Positions 23,228 through 34,491 are shown, numbered from the stretch's first letter. The stretch: 64,000 nt of DNA from Monilinia fructicola (GCA_008692225.1 VICG01000002.1:2091501-2155500); one strand, 5' to 3'. Numbers and translations are program-made. The notes: generated from the sequence alone by a model not told the origin.

Positions 23228-25139
23228 ATGTCTTTCGCATCAAAGATTTTCAGTACTCGAGCCAAACACGATGCTGGTGAGGCTTCTGTGGATGTGAAGT
23301 ATCCGCGGATGTTCCTCAACATCATTGGTTGTTTTATCGCTGGATACGTATACTTTTATATGCTTCTGTACTCAGAGAGACCGTTGACTCTTGATATCCT
23401 CTTCTCTATCTTCTTAGCGGAACTATGCAGATGGGCAAATGCGAAAAGAAGATCGCACTCCGATTTGCAAGAGGCGGATGACGACCCTGGGCTGCTGGAG
23501 AAAGGCCGATCGGGGGGGAAAAAAGTTGATTCCATTGCTGCGATTGTGGGATACCGCGAAGATCCTGAGCTTTTCACTCGGGCACTAGAGAGCTACTTGG
23601 ATGCGGAACATTGCAGATTCATCTTGGTCTCTATAGATGGAGATGATACGGAAGATCAAGAAATGATTAATGTCTTCAAAAAAGTGAGTATTCGTTGCCT
23701 TTGATGTTCAAACCGCAGCGTTCTAACACATGACGAAAAGGTGTATTCTGAGAATTCGGCTGAGATCCATTTTGACTTGCCTTTTGCAGAGGTTGCTCTA
23801 CAAATGGATCGAGCTAGAAGCACCGCAACAACAGATGATGAAATTATTTCAAAGTGTGTCACTATTGCTAAGAACGCTCTCCAAAGTAACAATATCGTCA
23901 TCCGTGGCAAAGGCGCTGTCACTAGACTTTGCGTTAGTCAGCCCCATATGCATAAGAAAGGCATCATGTTTACGTCTTTCATCGTGTCATTGGCAATCGC
24001 CGAAATTCTGGGTATAGAAATGCTATGGTCTTCCGACTCGGATTCTTTGGTCTTTCCTGACACTTTGTCACGAACAATGGCAACATTTGCTGCCGACCCC
24101 AAAATTGGAGGCGCAAGCACATCACTCTTTGTTCATAATAAGGATGAGACGATCTTGACGCAGCTCGGCAGTGCCGTTTATCTGAATGAGCAGTACTTGG
24201 CCAGATCTTTTACTGGGGCTGCGGCTGCAAGTGATTGCCAAAGTGGACCGTGTGCCGCTTTCCGGCTCAAGGCGCTGAGGACAGAACTTATTACTTGGTA
24301 TAAGCAGAGTGTATTCGGTCACTGGATGGTATGTCTATCTCTCACCTCCTTGGGCGCATCTAACACAGTCATCAGGTTGTTTAATGAAGATCGACATCTG
24401 ACAACATGCCTCCTCCGGAAAGGGTGGAGAGTCGTCTACGTCTCTGATGTCTTCGCATGCACTGATACTCCAACAACTTTAAGGAGGTGGTTGTTGCAGC
24501 AGGTAAGATACTATTTCAATCATTTCTAGAAAGAGACTCCGCTAAACTCAGTATCATTAGGTTCGATGGTCTAGATCTGTACATGTTGAGAGCTTCCACC
24601 GCCCCAGCGTCTATATCATGCAATCACCAATTCTCTTCTTCGCTTGCTTAAAAAGGGAATTTGAAGCTCTTATCATGCCAGTTACTGTTCTACTCTATGT
24701 CACCACGGGATTTGTACTGTTCAGGACGGTCTCTTTCCAGGACTACTTCCGCCGTCGATTCTTCACTATGTTATATCTCTCACTACGCAACCCCTACCGA
24801 CCTACATTCGTAGAGTGGCTTTGGACCATCCCAGGAAATCTATTTTACACCATTCCATTGCCCGCCATTCTGACATGGAGTCTCCTTACACCCCTTCATG
24901 ATTCATGGGGTACCACGATGAGATCTAGCAAAGAGCTCTCGACTCAGTCTTCTAAATTACGTCTCAAACTTTGGGAGGTAGGCTTTTTCGTAGTATGGAT
25001 GGGTATCTTAGGAGGCGCTACTGGACGTTTCATTGGCGGAATGTTCATGCTTAACCCTACAGAAATGAACCTTTGTGTCTTGCTAGGAGCTGTTCCTGTC
25101 TGGTCGCTCTTTACTTTGTGGATGGTCATTGCTGAGTAA
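23228..25139 (+). CDS. hyaluronan/Cps1-like GT2 polysaccharide synthase, one frameshift
   Basis: Processive family-2 glycosyltransferase resembling hyaluronan synthase and Cryptococcus Cps1, an integral membrane enzyme that makes and exports a polysaccharide. Exons 23228..23683, 23741..24328, 24376..24502 and 24561..25139. Motifs in order: two N-terminal TMs (MFLNIIGCFIAGYVYFYMLL and LDILFSIFLAEL), IAAIVGYREDPELF, ILVSIDGDD (nucleotide-sugar site), WSSDSDSLVF (DxD-like), NEDRHLTT (catalytic acid) and the product-binding QQVRW. Three to four C-terminal TMs follow, ending LFTLWMVIAE. After intron 2 (GTATGT...CTAAC...ATCAG) the frame hits a stop unless one T of the three at 24380-24382 is dropped. 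That yields HWMVVNEDRHLTT and a protein of 582 residues, typical for the family. Reading straight through intron 2 also stays open, so an unspliced alternative exists. It shares the neighbourhood with the GT61-type and acyltransferase-3 genes. Confidence 0.85.
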
Positions 25140-26983
25140 ATCTCACAAACGAAAAATCCTAGAACCAGATTGAAAAATAGGAGATCAGCACGTTGATAGA
25201 ATAATATATTGAATTTTCAGCTATTTGTACTATTTGATCATTGTTTCAAGTCGTGACATCACAATTTAGGTTGGGAAGGAAAGGGCGGGGAGAAGATTGC
25301 CACATGGCATTGTTATCACTACTCTGTACTCTGCACATCTCTTGTATGGATGTACCCTGGGATCTATTCCCGGTTGGCTCAAGCTTCACTCTATCTAGAT
25401 TAGAATATTTTATCATCGCCAAGCTGCAAACTAATCAGTCACTTGCAGGGAGGCGCCTCGAAGCCTGTTCATCCTCGGGCTTGACCTCGGATGAGCCAAA
25501 TTTGAGAAATTTGATCACAAACAATGTCTACATCTTGGCTTCATTTATAAATGCTCTAGATCCTTCGTATATAAGTATCTGGCATCATTCTTGGCGCTCG
25601 TCATGGGAAAAGTTTATCAAGCGCAGGACCAAGACTTCTTTTATCCTTGATCATAGTTCTACAGAGCAGGGATAGAGGCTAGCTTCGATATCATGCTCAA
25701 GGATGGCTTTGAGATCCGCCGATAAGTCAGTAACAGGGTCCTCCTAGGCGGTAACTTTATTGAAAGAGGTGTACGGCACCGCTGGGATCAACAAAGTTAA
25801 GCTAGACCAGAAGTAGCTTGCCGCAGATCGTCTATCTCTTGGGATCTCACGTGTACCAACCAACAATATGAATAGCACTGTGCCAATACGCATGAGTGTT
25901 CGGCTAAAAGAAGGGCCAATTGATCAGGCCCTCACCGAGCAGTGAAATAGTCCCACCGTACGCGTTTCCCAATCTTTCTGTCCTTCCTAGTCGTTGGTGT
26001 TGTGGGTGATGAGGGGGGATTACTGGTTTCTCGAAGGAAGGGTATCAACGTATTCATATTGATAGCGGTACAAAATTGACCTTGGTTTCTGTGCGTGGCA
26101 GATATAGCAGATATCGCAGAGATGTGGAAATTCTCCATCGGTGTGCTGAGTGCTCACATATACGATCTTATGCGACACAAATTCACGGCCACACCATGTG
26201 AAGTACGGAGTACGCTGAATCGCACATTGCGACCGACGGGGAGGGAGAGTGGAGATGGGATGAGCAATATTTTTGCTTCGAGTCAAATTAAAAAGGTCAT
26301 GCACATAAGCAACTCACGAGTCACTTGACAGCATTCCGCAAGAGCGTCTACGTACGTACATGCATGGGCTGATTGGAAGAATCAAGAGGTTGAGAGTGGG
26401 ATGGTGTAAATTGCACTTTGTAGGGAAAATCTCCGCTGTTGTATCCTGATATCTTGGTAGCGTGGCGAAGATGTGGAGTTCCAGATCATATACAATATCC
26501 CTTCATACAATCCTACCCCTTCGGAAAATAAAACACTGGGTACAGTCTCGTTGTTCCCCTCATGATTTACCTGGAAAGTTTGCTTGCTTCTGTTCCAAGC
26601 CTTTGCCCAGATGAGGGATGCATGAGGGGCCGATGAAGTAATGGCATCACACTGTTAGAGAGAGGGAAATCTACTCCGAGATATGGCGGGGTTCCTGAGG
26701 TTCGCAAAGCGGATGATGAGAAGCACTTGGAAAGGCGCATCGCTGAATTTCCGACCTGTTCACAAGATGTCGCTTGGCTTATATATCGTGGACACCGCAT
26801 GTAGCGATGCACCTTTGCACCATCTTGTCACATGCCGCACGGATTTAATTATTGTCTACCAAGCTAATCAAGATGGCAGTGTTAGCTACAGAGATAAGCG
26901 AAAAGAATAAAGGAAGAATCATCTTGCTAATATCATCCAGCAAAGAGCAAGCCAATCAAGCAGCAGTATCACCATCGTTCCAC
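25140..26983. other. intergenic, no supported gene
   Basis: About 1.8 kb between two 3' ends. One TACGGAGTA site at 26204. The 144-codon open frame at 25241-25675 shows no family features and starts inside presumed 3' flank, so it is not called. Confidence 0.55.
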
Positions 26984-27727
26984 TCAAGCATCTAGCCTTC
27001 GCTTTCCCCTTTTCTCCTCCTTCGCCGTACCGCTATAGCTCGCCGGCTTGTTCCTCCTCACCGTCATCTTCGCCGCCTGAAACCTCACGTAGCACCCCGC
27101 CACAACCTCCTCCTTCTTCTTATCCGTATCCACCAACCCCGTCTCAATCAACTCCTTCACAAACATTTCCACGTCCTCAAATTCATTCCAGTCATTCCAG
27201 AACCTGTCCGGCATCCCCGTATTGTTAAACAGCGCTATGAGTCCCGCATTCACCGTGTTGGCCGCCGCCAACACCGTTATGGCCAGCCCGTGTTTGTCCG
27301 CAGATGACGATCCCAGTGCAGTTAAGGTGGCGCCGAAGAGCAGCTGCAGGATGAGGGCGATGCTGTAGAAGATGGTGGAGACGTAATAGGCTAGCTGGCT
27401 CTTCTGGCGCGTTTCGACAATCTCTCTGTAGAGACCCGGGGGGAGATGTCGAGGGGAGAAGAAGGGGGAAGAGCCGGCGAGCTGGACGGGCTGGGAGGGG
27501 TCGTCGGGGTGCGTGGCCCCGATGCGCCGGAGAATCGTTATGTAGTCCGCGTCGGGGAGGGTGTAGAGGGGCGGGAGCACATACTGAGTTTCGACTTGGC
27601 CGAGGGCGTCAACGTCTTGCGGTGTGGGTGTGGGGTGCGAGGGCGTGAGGCTGGGAGTAGAGCTGCGGTGGGAGTTGGGAGTTAGTCCACCGGCTGCGGT
27701 GGCTCCGTAGTTCATGTTTGAGGTCAT
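26984..27727 (-). CDS. SLATT_fungal-type two-TM protein
   Basis: Single-exon protein of 247 residues that looks like the fungal SLATT family (SMODS- and SLOG-associating 2TM effector domain, PF18142-like). Order: a Ser/Thr/Pro-rich N-terminus (about residues 1-40), a domain start with LPDADYITILRRIG, then FFSPRHLPPGLYREIVETRQKSQ and two TM segments, LAYYVSTIFYSIALILQLLF and GLAITVLAAANTVNAGLIAL. A cytosolic helical tail with DVEMFVKELIETGLV follows, ending in a basic KEEKRGKRRLDA. Bacterial SLATT proteins act as membrane effectors in nucleotide-signal defence systems. The fungal role is not established and no partner sensor gene is visible here. The third position is GC-rich compared with flanking DNA. 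The domain call is from memory of the family text. Confidence 0.7.
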   Translation of the reverse strand: MTSNMNYGATAAGGLTPNSHRSSTPSLTPSHPTPTPQDVDALGQVETQYVLPPLYTLPDADYITILRRIGATHPDDPSQPVQLAGSSPFFSPRHLPPGLYREIVETRQKSQLAYYVSTIFYSIALILQLLFGATLTALGSSSADKHGLAITVLAAANTVNAGLIALFNNTGMPDRFWNDWNEFEDVEMFVKELIETGLVDTDKKKEEVVAGCYVRFQAAKMTVRRNKPASYSGTAKEEKRGKRRLDA

Positions 27728-29714
27728 GATGATTGCAGCGTATGGTTTTGGACTCGGTCTGTATATTGATAGGAATATCGACGGCTTGGCAAACTTGCAA
27801 TACTGATCAGATTAGAGTTCAAAAGACTGGGTAGCATCTCAACTAAGAGAGGCCGCAGTAAAATCGAGTTGTTGTGCATAATAAATAGCATGAAATCAAA
27901 ACTGAATCCTTCTGGGAACAACATTTATTTTTATACCTTGCTGCTATCATTCTTTGAAACCTACACCAAACCCTCAAGAGATACGTCACCTAACTCAGCA
28001 TATGTATGACGCTCGGCTCAGTCGCTCATGCATACCAACATCGCCGCAATTAGACACACAATCCTCCAAGTTAGCAGTTCCCAAGTCAGGCAGGCTGTGT
28101 GTGAGAGTTAAGTGAGGCTCCTTATCCTCACCTGATATGGTAACGAATGAGTTAGAGATAGGACTACAAAAAGGCAAGACAGATTCGCCAAGTCGATACG
28201 CCACCCCTCCTCCACCGGGGGTAGCCTTACGGATATTGGAGATGAGTCAATACAGATCAAGACAGGTGCAGATCAACACCCGCCTTTGACTGCATCCTGG
28301 GGACCAAATTTGTTTCCCAAGCCACGATTGAAGTTTTGGGGATTCCGTCCAATCATCGATCGCTGTGAAGTAATTTGTTTGAAATGTGACGTTGGGGTCG
28401 AGTGAGATGACATGAGATGGAGCTTGGAGTGTGCATGTATGTATGCAATCTGAATCATATGTACGCACGCCTTACTCATTGGGGGCAACCGTGGCGATCG
28501 ATTGACCACCGCTGACCTCGATCTCCACACACTGATCCCTTTCCACCACCACCTTCGAAAACCAGCCTATGACCAGCGGCACAGAAATTGTGAGTCGAAG
28601 ACAAGTTGAAGAATGTAAGCGGCTATGCCTTTTCAAGGGTGGTCGCACCAATCGGTGAGAAGATCGAACGATCGCGTGCATCTGAAACAAAAGGGGGAAG
28701 ACAGCCCTATCGCTTATTTCATCGAATCATCAAGGAGGGCTGGAATGAAGTTTGATTGGCTGGGAATTGCGGTGGTGGCAAATTATTGAGGTTCTTACTT
28801 CTTCTTATTGAGCCCCCAAATCTTGGCATCCTTTGGAAATCTGTCGATTGAGTCTATATATATGTGTAAAATGATGCACAAAAGATGAGTAATGCGTAAG
28901 GATGTCAGGCTGGCATGCTACACAGGATCATCTGGAGGATTCAAAGAAGTAATGAAGTAAAGGTGCGGAACTCCAAAAATTAGTTTTTATGGCATGACAA
29001 AAGAAACGATGGTATGATATTTTTGAGAATTCCACAAATGTGTGAATATGGGTAACTCCAAAAGAACTGGGAGTACCCATTTTGGATGGTTTTAGTTCGA
29101 TCTTCGCAGTGCTAAGCGAGGTGTTGCTCGGGAATGCGAGGTGAGCATAAGGTTTTACCAGATAAAAAGGGCCCCCCTCATTGATGGATAACAATTGCTA
29201 TTGGAATAGATACTCAGCACGCCAAAGACAACTCCTGTTTCCTATCAGAGGTACAAAATAGCCTGGAATCAAGTCAAAACACCTTTGCTCCCCACCAAAG
29301 AAACCCGGAAGTGCCCAAACTGTCGGGAAAGGATCATGTGACACTTGAGAGAGAGGTACGAATAAAGCGTACTAACCGTATTCGACACACCAGCTCCTTG
29401 AGGACCATTATATCGTCCTTCATTCCCTAGATCCATAGTAGAATACAACGATGATTATAAGTACATAGATCCAAGTACTTATAACCTTAACCCACCAAGT
29501 TTAACACCAACAAAACCCAAACATTCGTTCTACCATATGTGAATTTTCTCCCCCCCTCAGAATCCATTCTTGTGGAGAAAATCCACAATGATCTGATAGC
29601 CACCGGTGGCATTATACTATTTTCATGAAGAAATCAGTACAGAAATCCTCCCCGGCAGACAAACATGACCTCCCAAATCTGTAACGCCGAACCCGGAAAA
29701 AAAAAAGCAGCAAG
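27728..29714. other. intergenic, no supported gene
   Basis: About 2 kb upstream of the SLATT-type gene and downstream of the alpha/beta hydrolase. Several short minus-strand frames (28247-28690) have no recognisable domain and no consistent splicing. The hydrolase may use one more 3' exon reaching 29634. Confidence 0.5.
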
Positions 29715-31473
29715 TTAAAAAGCACAACTTACGGCTAGATTCAACATATGAGCCGCACCTCGCTGAACATGGCTCTCAAACCCCCTTGAGTGGGGAAAAG
29801 CCTGACGCGCCGCTGGCTCCGCGATACCAGGACAATACCCGCCGCATTGTATGTAATCATACTCGCCACTGTGCAAGGGAATGGCATTAGTCTGCGATGC
29901 GAAGTTTCTCGCCGGTCCGTCTGGAACGCAGATTGAGACGCGGGGACTCCCAATCTCCCATTTGGCAGATTGGAAGTGGGGCGTCGCGGAAGACGAGCGC
30001 GCAGCAGGGAAGACGTAATCTTACATGAGGAACAGCACGGGCTTGGTAAAGCCCGACGTATTGAGATTGAGCAGGGGCGCGGTCGAGCTCTCCATGATCG
30101 CTTGTGGATAGCGAAGGGTATTCATATGATGCACCAGACGCGCATCATAGAACGGCTCCCGGTAGAATCTATGGCGCGGTTCGATTAGTCTTCGTTCCTC
30201 CCTGCGGCGCATCCTAGCACCAAGTGAAATACATCGCAGAAAGGAATGTCCCTCACATGGTCCAAATCGCAAGCTCATCATCCTGGTCCAGCCAGCCCGT
30301 ATCGTAGCCCCGCTGCCCCCACTTCTCATCCACCGTGCTCGCGATCTTTCCGCCCCAACTCGCAAAGCCGAGACCGAAAGAATTGGGAATGCCGGCTCGG
30401 TAGCTCAAGCCCGTCGAGATGACGGCGTCGACGAGAGAGGGCGACGCGGCGATGACGGCGTGCGCAATGCGAGATCCGATGTCGTGACCTATGGTGACGA
30501 TGTTCTTGGGGATGGTGTGCGGGATTTCAGGCGGCAGGAGTGTGTTTGCGTGGAGTCTGGTGAGCAGTTGTGTGAGGATCGAGATTTGCATCGGCAGCTG
30601 GAGGAGGTAACCGCTGATGCTACATGGGATGCGTATGTTAGCTTGTCATTTGCATATCATAATGAAGATTCGACAGGTGGGATGAGTAGCTCAGCTCCAA
30701 GCCTTCGACGTGCCAAAAGGTATATCTTGGAGGGAAACTCAATTCTGCAAAAACATACATCTGCTCACCCGATCTCAACCTCCGACCAAGCCCTCTCACA
30801 TCAGGGAACATTCCTGACTACTGGACACGCCAATTCCTTATATTCCAAAAAATCCCTTCTATACAAACCTCCCACTCCGAAGTTGAGCAAAACAGAAGGA
30901 CCGAAAGAAAAGAGAAAAGAAGGAGGGAAAAAAAGGCAATACCCACACCTGAGACTGGCCCGTCCCCAGCCGATCATAATAAAGCACCGAATAACCCCTC
31001 TCAACCACAAACTCCACAAAATTATAATTCCCCGGCTGATACCTCACATCCCAATACCTTTGCACCCAAGTAGTCAACAACGGCACATCAAAGCTCGCGC
31101 CCCGCGCCATCCCCCACCCCCAGGAAAGAGAAGATGCAACGACTCACCCCCGATCCGGGATCACCCCATGCGTGGCAAGCAGCAGGGTGGACGCGCCCCG
31201 CGGCTCGCAATACGTCCCGGCAACGAAAAACGCGCCCGACGCGAGACGACTCCCCGAAATGGGGGAGAAGCTCGTGGCGGCATCCCGCCGATTCATGTCT
31301 TGGATGAAGGTGGCAACGTGGTGGTTATTTTGGAAGGGGGGGTAGGCGAAGAGGTATTGCGTGTAGGAGATGGGGATTTGGACGGTGAAGTTGTAGCATG
31401 TGGGGTGGGGGGAGGAGGGCGGGAGGAGGAGGGCGCTGGTGGCGAGGAGAAGGAGGGGGAGGAGTGTGTGCAT
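29715..31473 (-). CDS. secreted alpha/beta hydrolase
   Basis: Alpha/beta-hydrolase fold enzyme with an N-terminal signal peptide (MHTLLPLLLLATSALLLPP). Exons in phase: 31473..31148, 31057..30947, 30613..30257, 30168..30025 and 29946..29715, giving 389 residues. THGVIPDRGYWDVRYQP bears the oxyanion-side HG. YSVLYYDRLGTGQS is the strand before the nucleophile. IVTIGHDIGSRIAHAV occupies the nucleophile elbow, where the usual GxSxG serine is replaced by H-D in G-H-D-I-G. The last exon carries paired cysteines (QCGGYCPG) and a HMLNL terminus. The first acceptor was chosen at 31058 because it restores DRGYWDV. A further intron from GTAAGT after LNLA, with acceptor at about 29690, could alter the C-terminus. 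The odd elbow may mean a different or lost hydrolytic function. Its neighbour is the siderophore-type transporter. Substrate unknown. Confidence 0.75.
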
Positions 31474-32410
31474 GGAGGCTGGTTACTTATTTGATGGTTG
31501 TAGTGGTGATGGGGATGATATGTGGAAATAGATGTTGATTCTTGCCAACAAAAAAAATTATGGAAGATGGCGACAAACCATCTGGACTTCTCGATATATA
31601 TCCGAGCTTTAAAGTATAGAAAATCCGATCCATCCCCAGCCCATATGTAGCTCAGATTACCAATCAAAACCGTACAACCGAACCCATCAACATGAACAAA
31701 CCTCACTGGGTGCCATCCGCGGGAAGTATTAGTTGTAAGCATCCACCAAGCCACCAAAGCCACCGGGATGTTCCCCCGCCTAATCGAGATCGCGCTTCGA
31801 TCATCATAACTTCACCATACCTATATCTTTCCTGCTCTGACGCTAGAGTATCGTCTCTTTCTTTTGTAGTCTTGCATACAGCATCGATACTTCTCTGCTG
31901 ATACATCTGTCGTCTTCACCGCCCCTTAGCATTTTCTGCTTCCTCGCCTGATGGGTTTTCCCACTCCTTTTTACGACCCAAATCTCTGCATTTTCGAATT
32001 CCTGATAAAAAAAATGGTCTAGTCTTGATTTCAGAAGCTACAATGCGGGGTAAAACTTGGCCGGGGGAGATTGCCCTTATAGTACAATGCCCTAATAGCG
32101 AAAAGTTGAATACCAATTTGGTGGCTGCATTGATTCTCGGCACACTAGTGAAAGAATCAACACCGATAATCATAAAACTTTTGATTCATAAGCCACAAGA
32201 ACTTTTGGGTTGAAGTTTCGTTAATTACATGGAGTTCCATATGTGCCTCCGTGTCTTTTAATTCTATTTTCTCATCTTCTCGCGAACATTAAGTATCATA
32301 TCGTCGTGGGTATATCAAAGGATGGACGTGACCAAGCAACCTCGTTTTATCTCATCATGAAAAGAATCTCTCTCTGCCTCCGCAAACGATATTGACCATC
32401 GCGCCGTATC
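31474..32410. other. intergenic, no supported gene
   Basis: Just over 900 bp upstream of the secreted hydrolase and downstream of the MFS transporter. No coding signal I trust. Confidence 0.6.
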
Positions 32411-33364
32411 CTAAGCGACCGTTCCCTTCACCTGCTTCATCTCATCTACCTTAAAATCTCTCCACATTCCCACAAATATGAAACATGGAATCATAAATAC
32501 TGTTCCGGCAACAGACAACCATTTCATACTCTCTCCATACGCAAACCATACTGCATTTCTCTCCATGCTTCCAATCGGATACTCTAGTTGCGCCGTCAAA
32601 TTTCCATACAACTGCTTCGCCAATGCCTCATTGGTGATTTTCTGCGCCAACGCCGCCGGGAATTTATTAGTATAGATTGCCCCCGAAATCGCCGTACCCA
32701 CGGCACCACCCACCGATGTAAAGAGACCAATAAGCGCCAACATGGATGCGACACCTTTATGAGGCGCTGCAGCCATGACAGCCATTTGTTGACAAATGAC
32801 GATTGTACCTCCGGAAAAGGCGATGAAGATTTGACACATGATTACATATCCGATGGGGTGATGCGGCTGGCGGAAATGAATCATGAGTCCCACGCCCAAA
32901 ATCTGTAGAGGGACTGCGAAATAAAGAGCGAGCCATTTGAAGCGACCCGTGACGCGGATCAAGTAGGAGATGACTACGGCCCAGAAACAGGAGCCGATGG
33001 AATAGATGTTGGTGACGTAGCCAGTATGTGTGACAGTGAGACCGTGGACAGCTTGAAGGTAGTTGTAGAAGTACGAATCCCAGCAATAGAATGAGATAAA
33101 GAAGAACGCAGAGCAGAGACATGCTCCGATGACGGTGTAATCGGTGAGGAGCTCGAAGGGAATGAAGGATTTACGATCAGCGTAGCGTTCGTAAAAACCA
33201 AAGGCGATGAGGCAGCAGATACCAATTACCAGCATAGCAATAATCATGCCGGAGTGCCAACCTTGCTTTTGGTATGAGGCAAGAGAGAAGGGAAGCAGAA
33301 AGAGCACGAATCCGGCGGAAATGAGAAGGAGACCAATTACTGGTAGGTGTTAATGGAATTTGAA

Positions 33365-33421
<57 letters not shown>

Positions 33422-34491
33422 AAGAAGTCATGTGAAGTATGCTTACTATCAAATTCCCAAAAGTAGTAGCTGATGCTCTCAGTCCATGTACGTCCACTGT
33501 CACTTTTCTTAATCAACCCTGCTTTTTTAGCTTTACCTTGATTCCACCATAACAATGTTAGAATCGGAATACAGATCACTGGAGTGATGATAGCAAAAAG
33601 TGCCGAAACCCCATGGCCATCCACTTGTCTTGAGAAAAGACTCTGCAGCAGGAGGGCCAATCCATGTTGTTGCAATATATGGCGTCGTTGAAAAAGCGAA
33701 AACCAAAGCTCGATTCTTCAAACTGGATGTATCGGCCATGAAGACATCCAAGACATACATCATACATACCATCAAATCCTAACCAATAGAATACCTATTT
33801 CACTATTAGTCGCCATGAGTAGAAAAGTCGAATTTGTTCCTTACTTGGGCGGCTGCATAGGTTTCTACATTTCTGCATGCGGCCATCATGACAAGACCTG
33901 AATTTGGTTAGTTACATCAAGAGCGACCAATGGTTACCATGGCACGGGATGTGGGGCGACTGTACCTATAGTAGCAAAAGCAGTCATGATCGCAAATCCT
34001 TCGGCACGACCGACCAGATCAATGAACTTGGCGATTGGAAGTCTGAAGACCCCGCCAATGATGCTCGATACGATGCCAGTGGTCCCTGTCAAAGGCAGAA
34101 GTGCGAACGAAGAAGTAACATAATACGAAAGATTATTCTGGATCTGCTGCTGCATCGAGATCACAAAGAAGACGAGGAAAATACTAAGATTACATTGGAT
34201 TAGAATATTGCTATATCGAACTCATCCAGATACTCAATGGGTAACCTACAATGCATATGCCAAATACAATTGGTTCTTGGTCCAAACCAGCGTAACAGCT
34301 TCCACTGCTTGAACACCATGTTGAGCATCCTCTACTGGTCTGTCATGCACGGGATTCTCTGGACCATCAACAGTGGGAGTGAGGCCATCGTTTTTATGAT
34401 CAAGTCCATCAGGATACTGTGATGATTCAGGGCCGATGGCGATCTCAGAGGCCAATCCCTCCGTCTTGGCTTTCCATGGTCTAAATCCCAT
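32411..34491 (-). CDS. siderophore-type MFS transporter, two frame breaks
   Basis: Major-facilitator transporter of the Sit1/MirB siderophore-iron group. Exons: 34491..34250, 34183..33966, 33897..33845, 33794..33447 and 33339..32411. An acidic cytosolic N-terminus (about residues 1-70) precedes LYLAYAFIFLVFFVISMQQQ. SSIIGGVFRLPIAKFIDLVG, MMAACRNVETYAAAQVFYW, MADTSSLKNRALVF and FAFSTTPYIATTWIGPPAA are family-typical. Later come YFYNYLQAVHGLTV and a GVASMLALIGLFTSVGGAVG helix. Exon 4 has two breaks. Near 33762-33768 an extra T (or a duplicated TATG) separates WLGFDGM from MYVLDVF. At 33595-33599 one base of an A5 run (sense T5) must be dropped to join GWPWGFGTF to AIITPVICIP. Repaired length is about 595 residues. 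Intron 4 holds the 55-nt G/C tract. Whether the gene is a decayed transporter or an assembly victim is open. Confidence 0.8.
33365..33419. repeat. poly-G tract, 55 nt
   Basis: Uninterrupted run of 55 G on the plus strand, lying in intron 4 (33340-33446) of the MFS transporter, so poly-C in the transcript. The flanking donor (GTAAGC) and acceptor (CTACCAG) look normal. It may be a real mononucleotide repeat or an artefact of sequencing or gap filling. Confidence 0.9.

Noticed and set aside
25241..25675. 144-codon plus-strand frame after the GT2 synthase
   Set aside because: Composition is not protein-like and the start lies in the presumed 3' flank.
30460..31494. 344-codon plus-strand frame over the secreted hydrolase
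   Set aside because: Shadow of the minus-strand gene: very basic, low-complexity product without a domain.
33780..33794. Alternative acceptor at TTAG (33780-33779) to avoid the first MFS frame break
   Set aside because: It would keep the frame but delete the conserved VFYWLGFDG segment, so an insertion is the better explanation.
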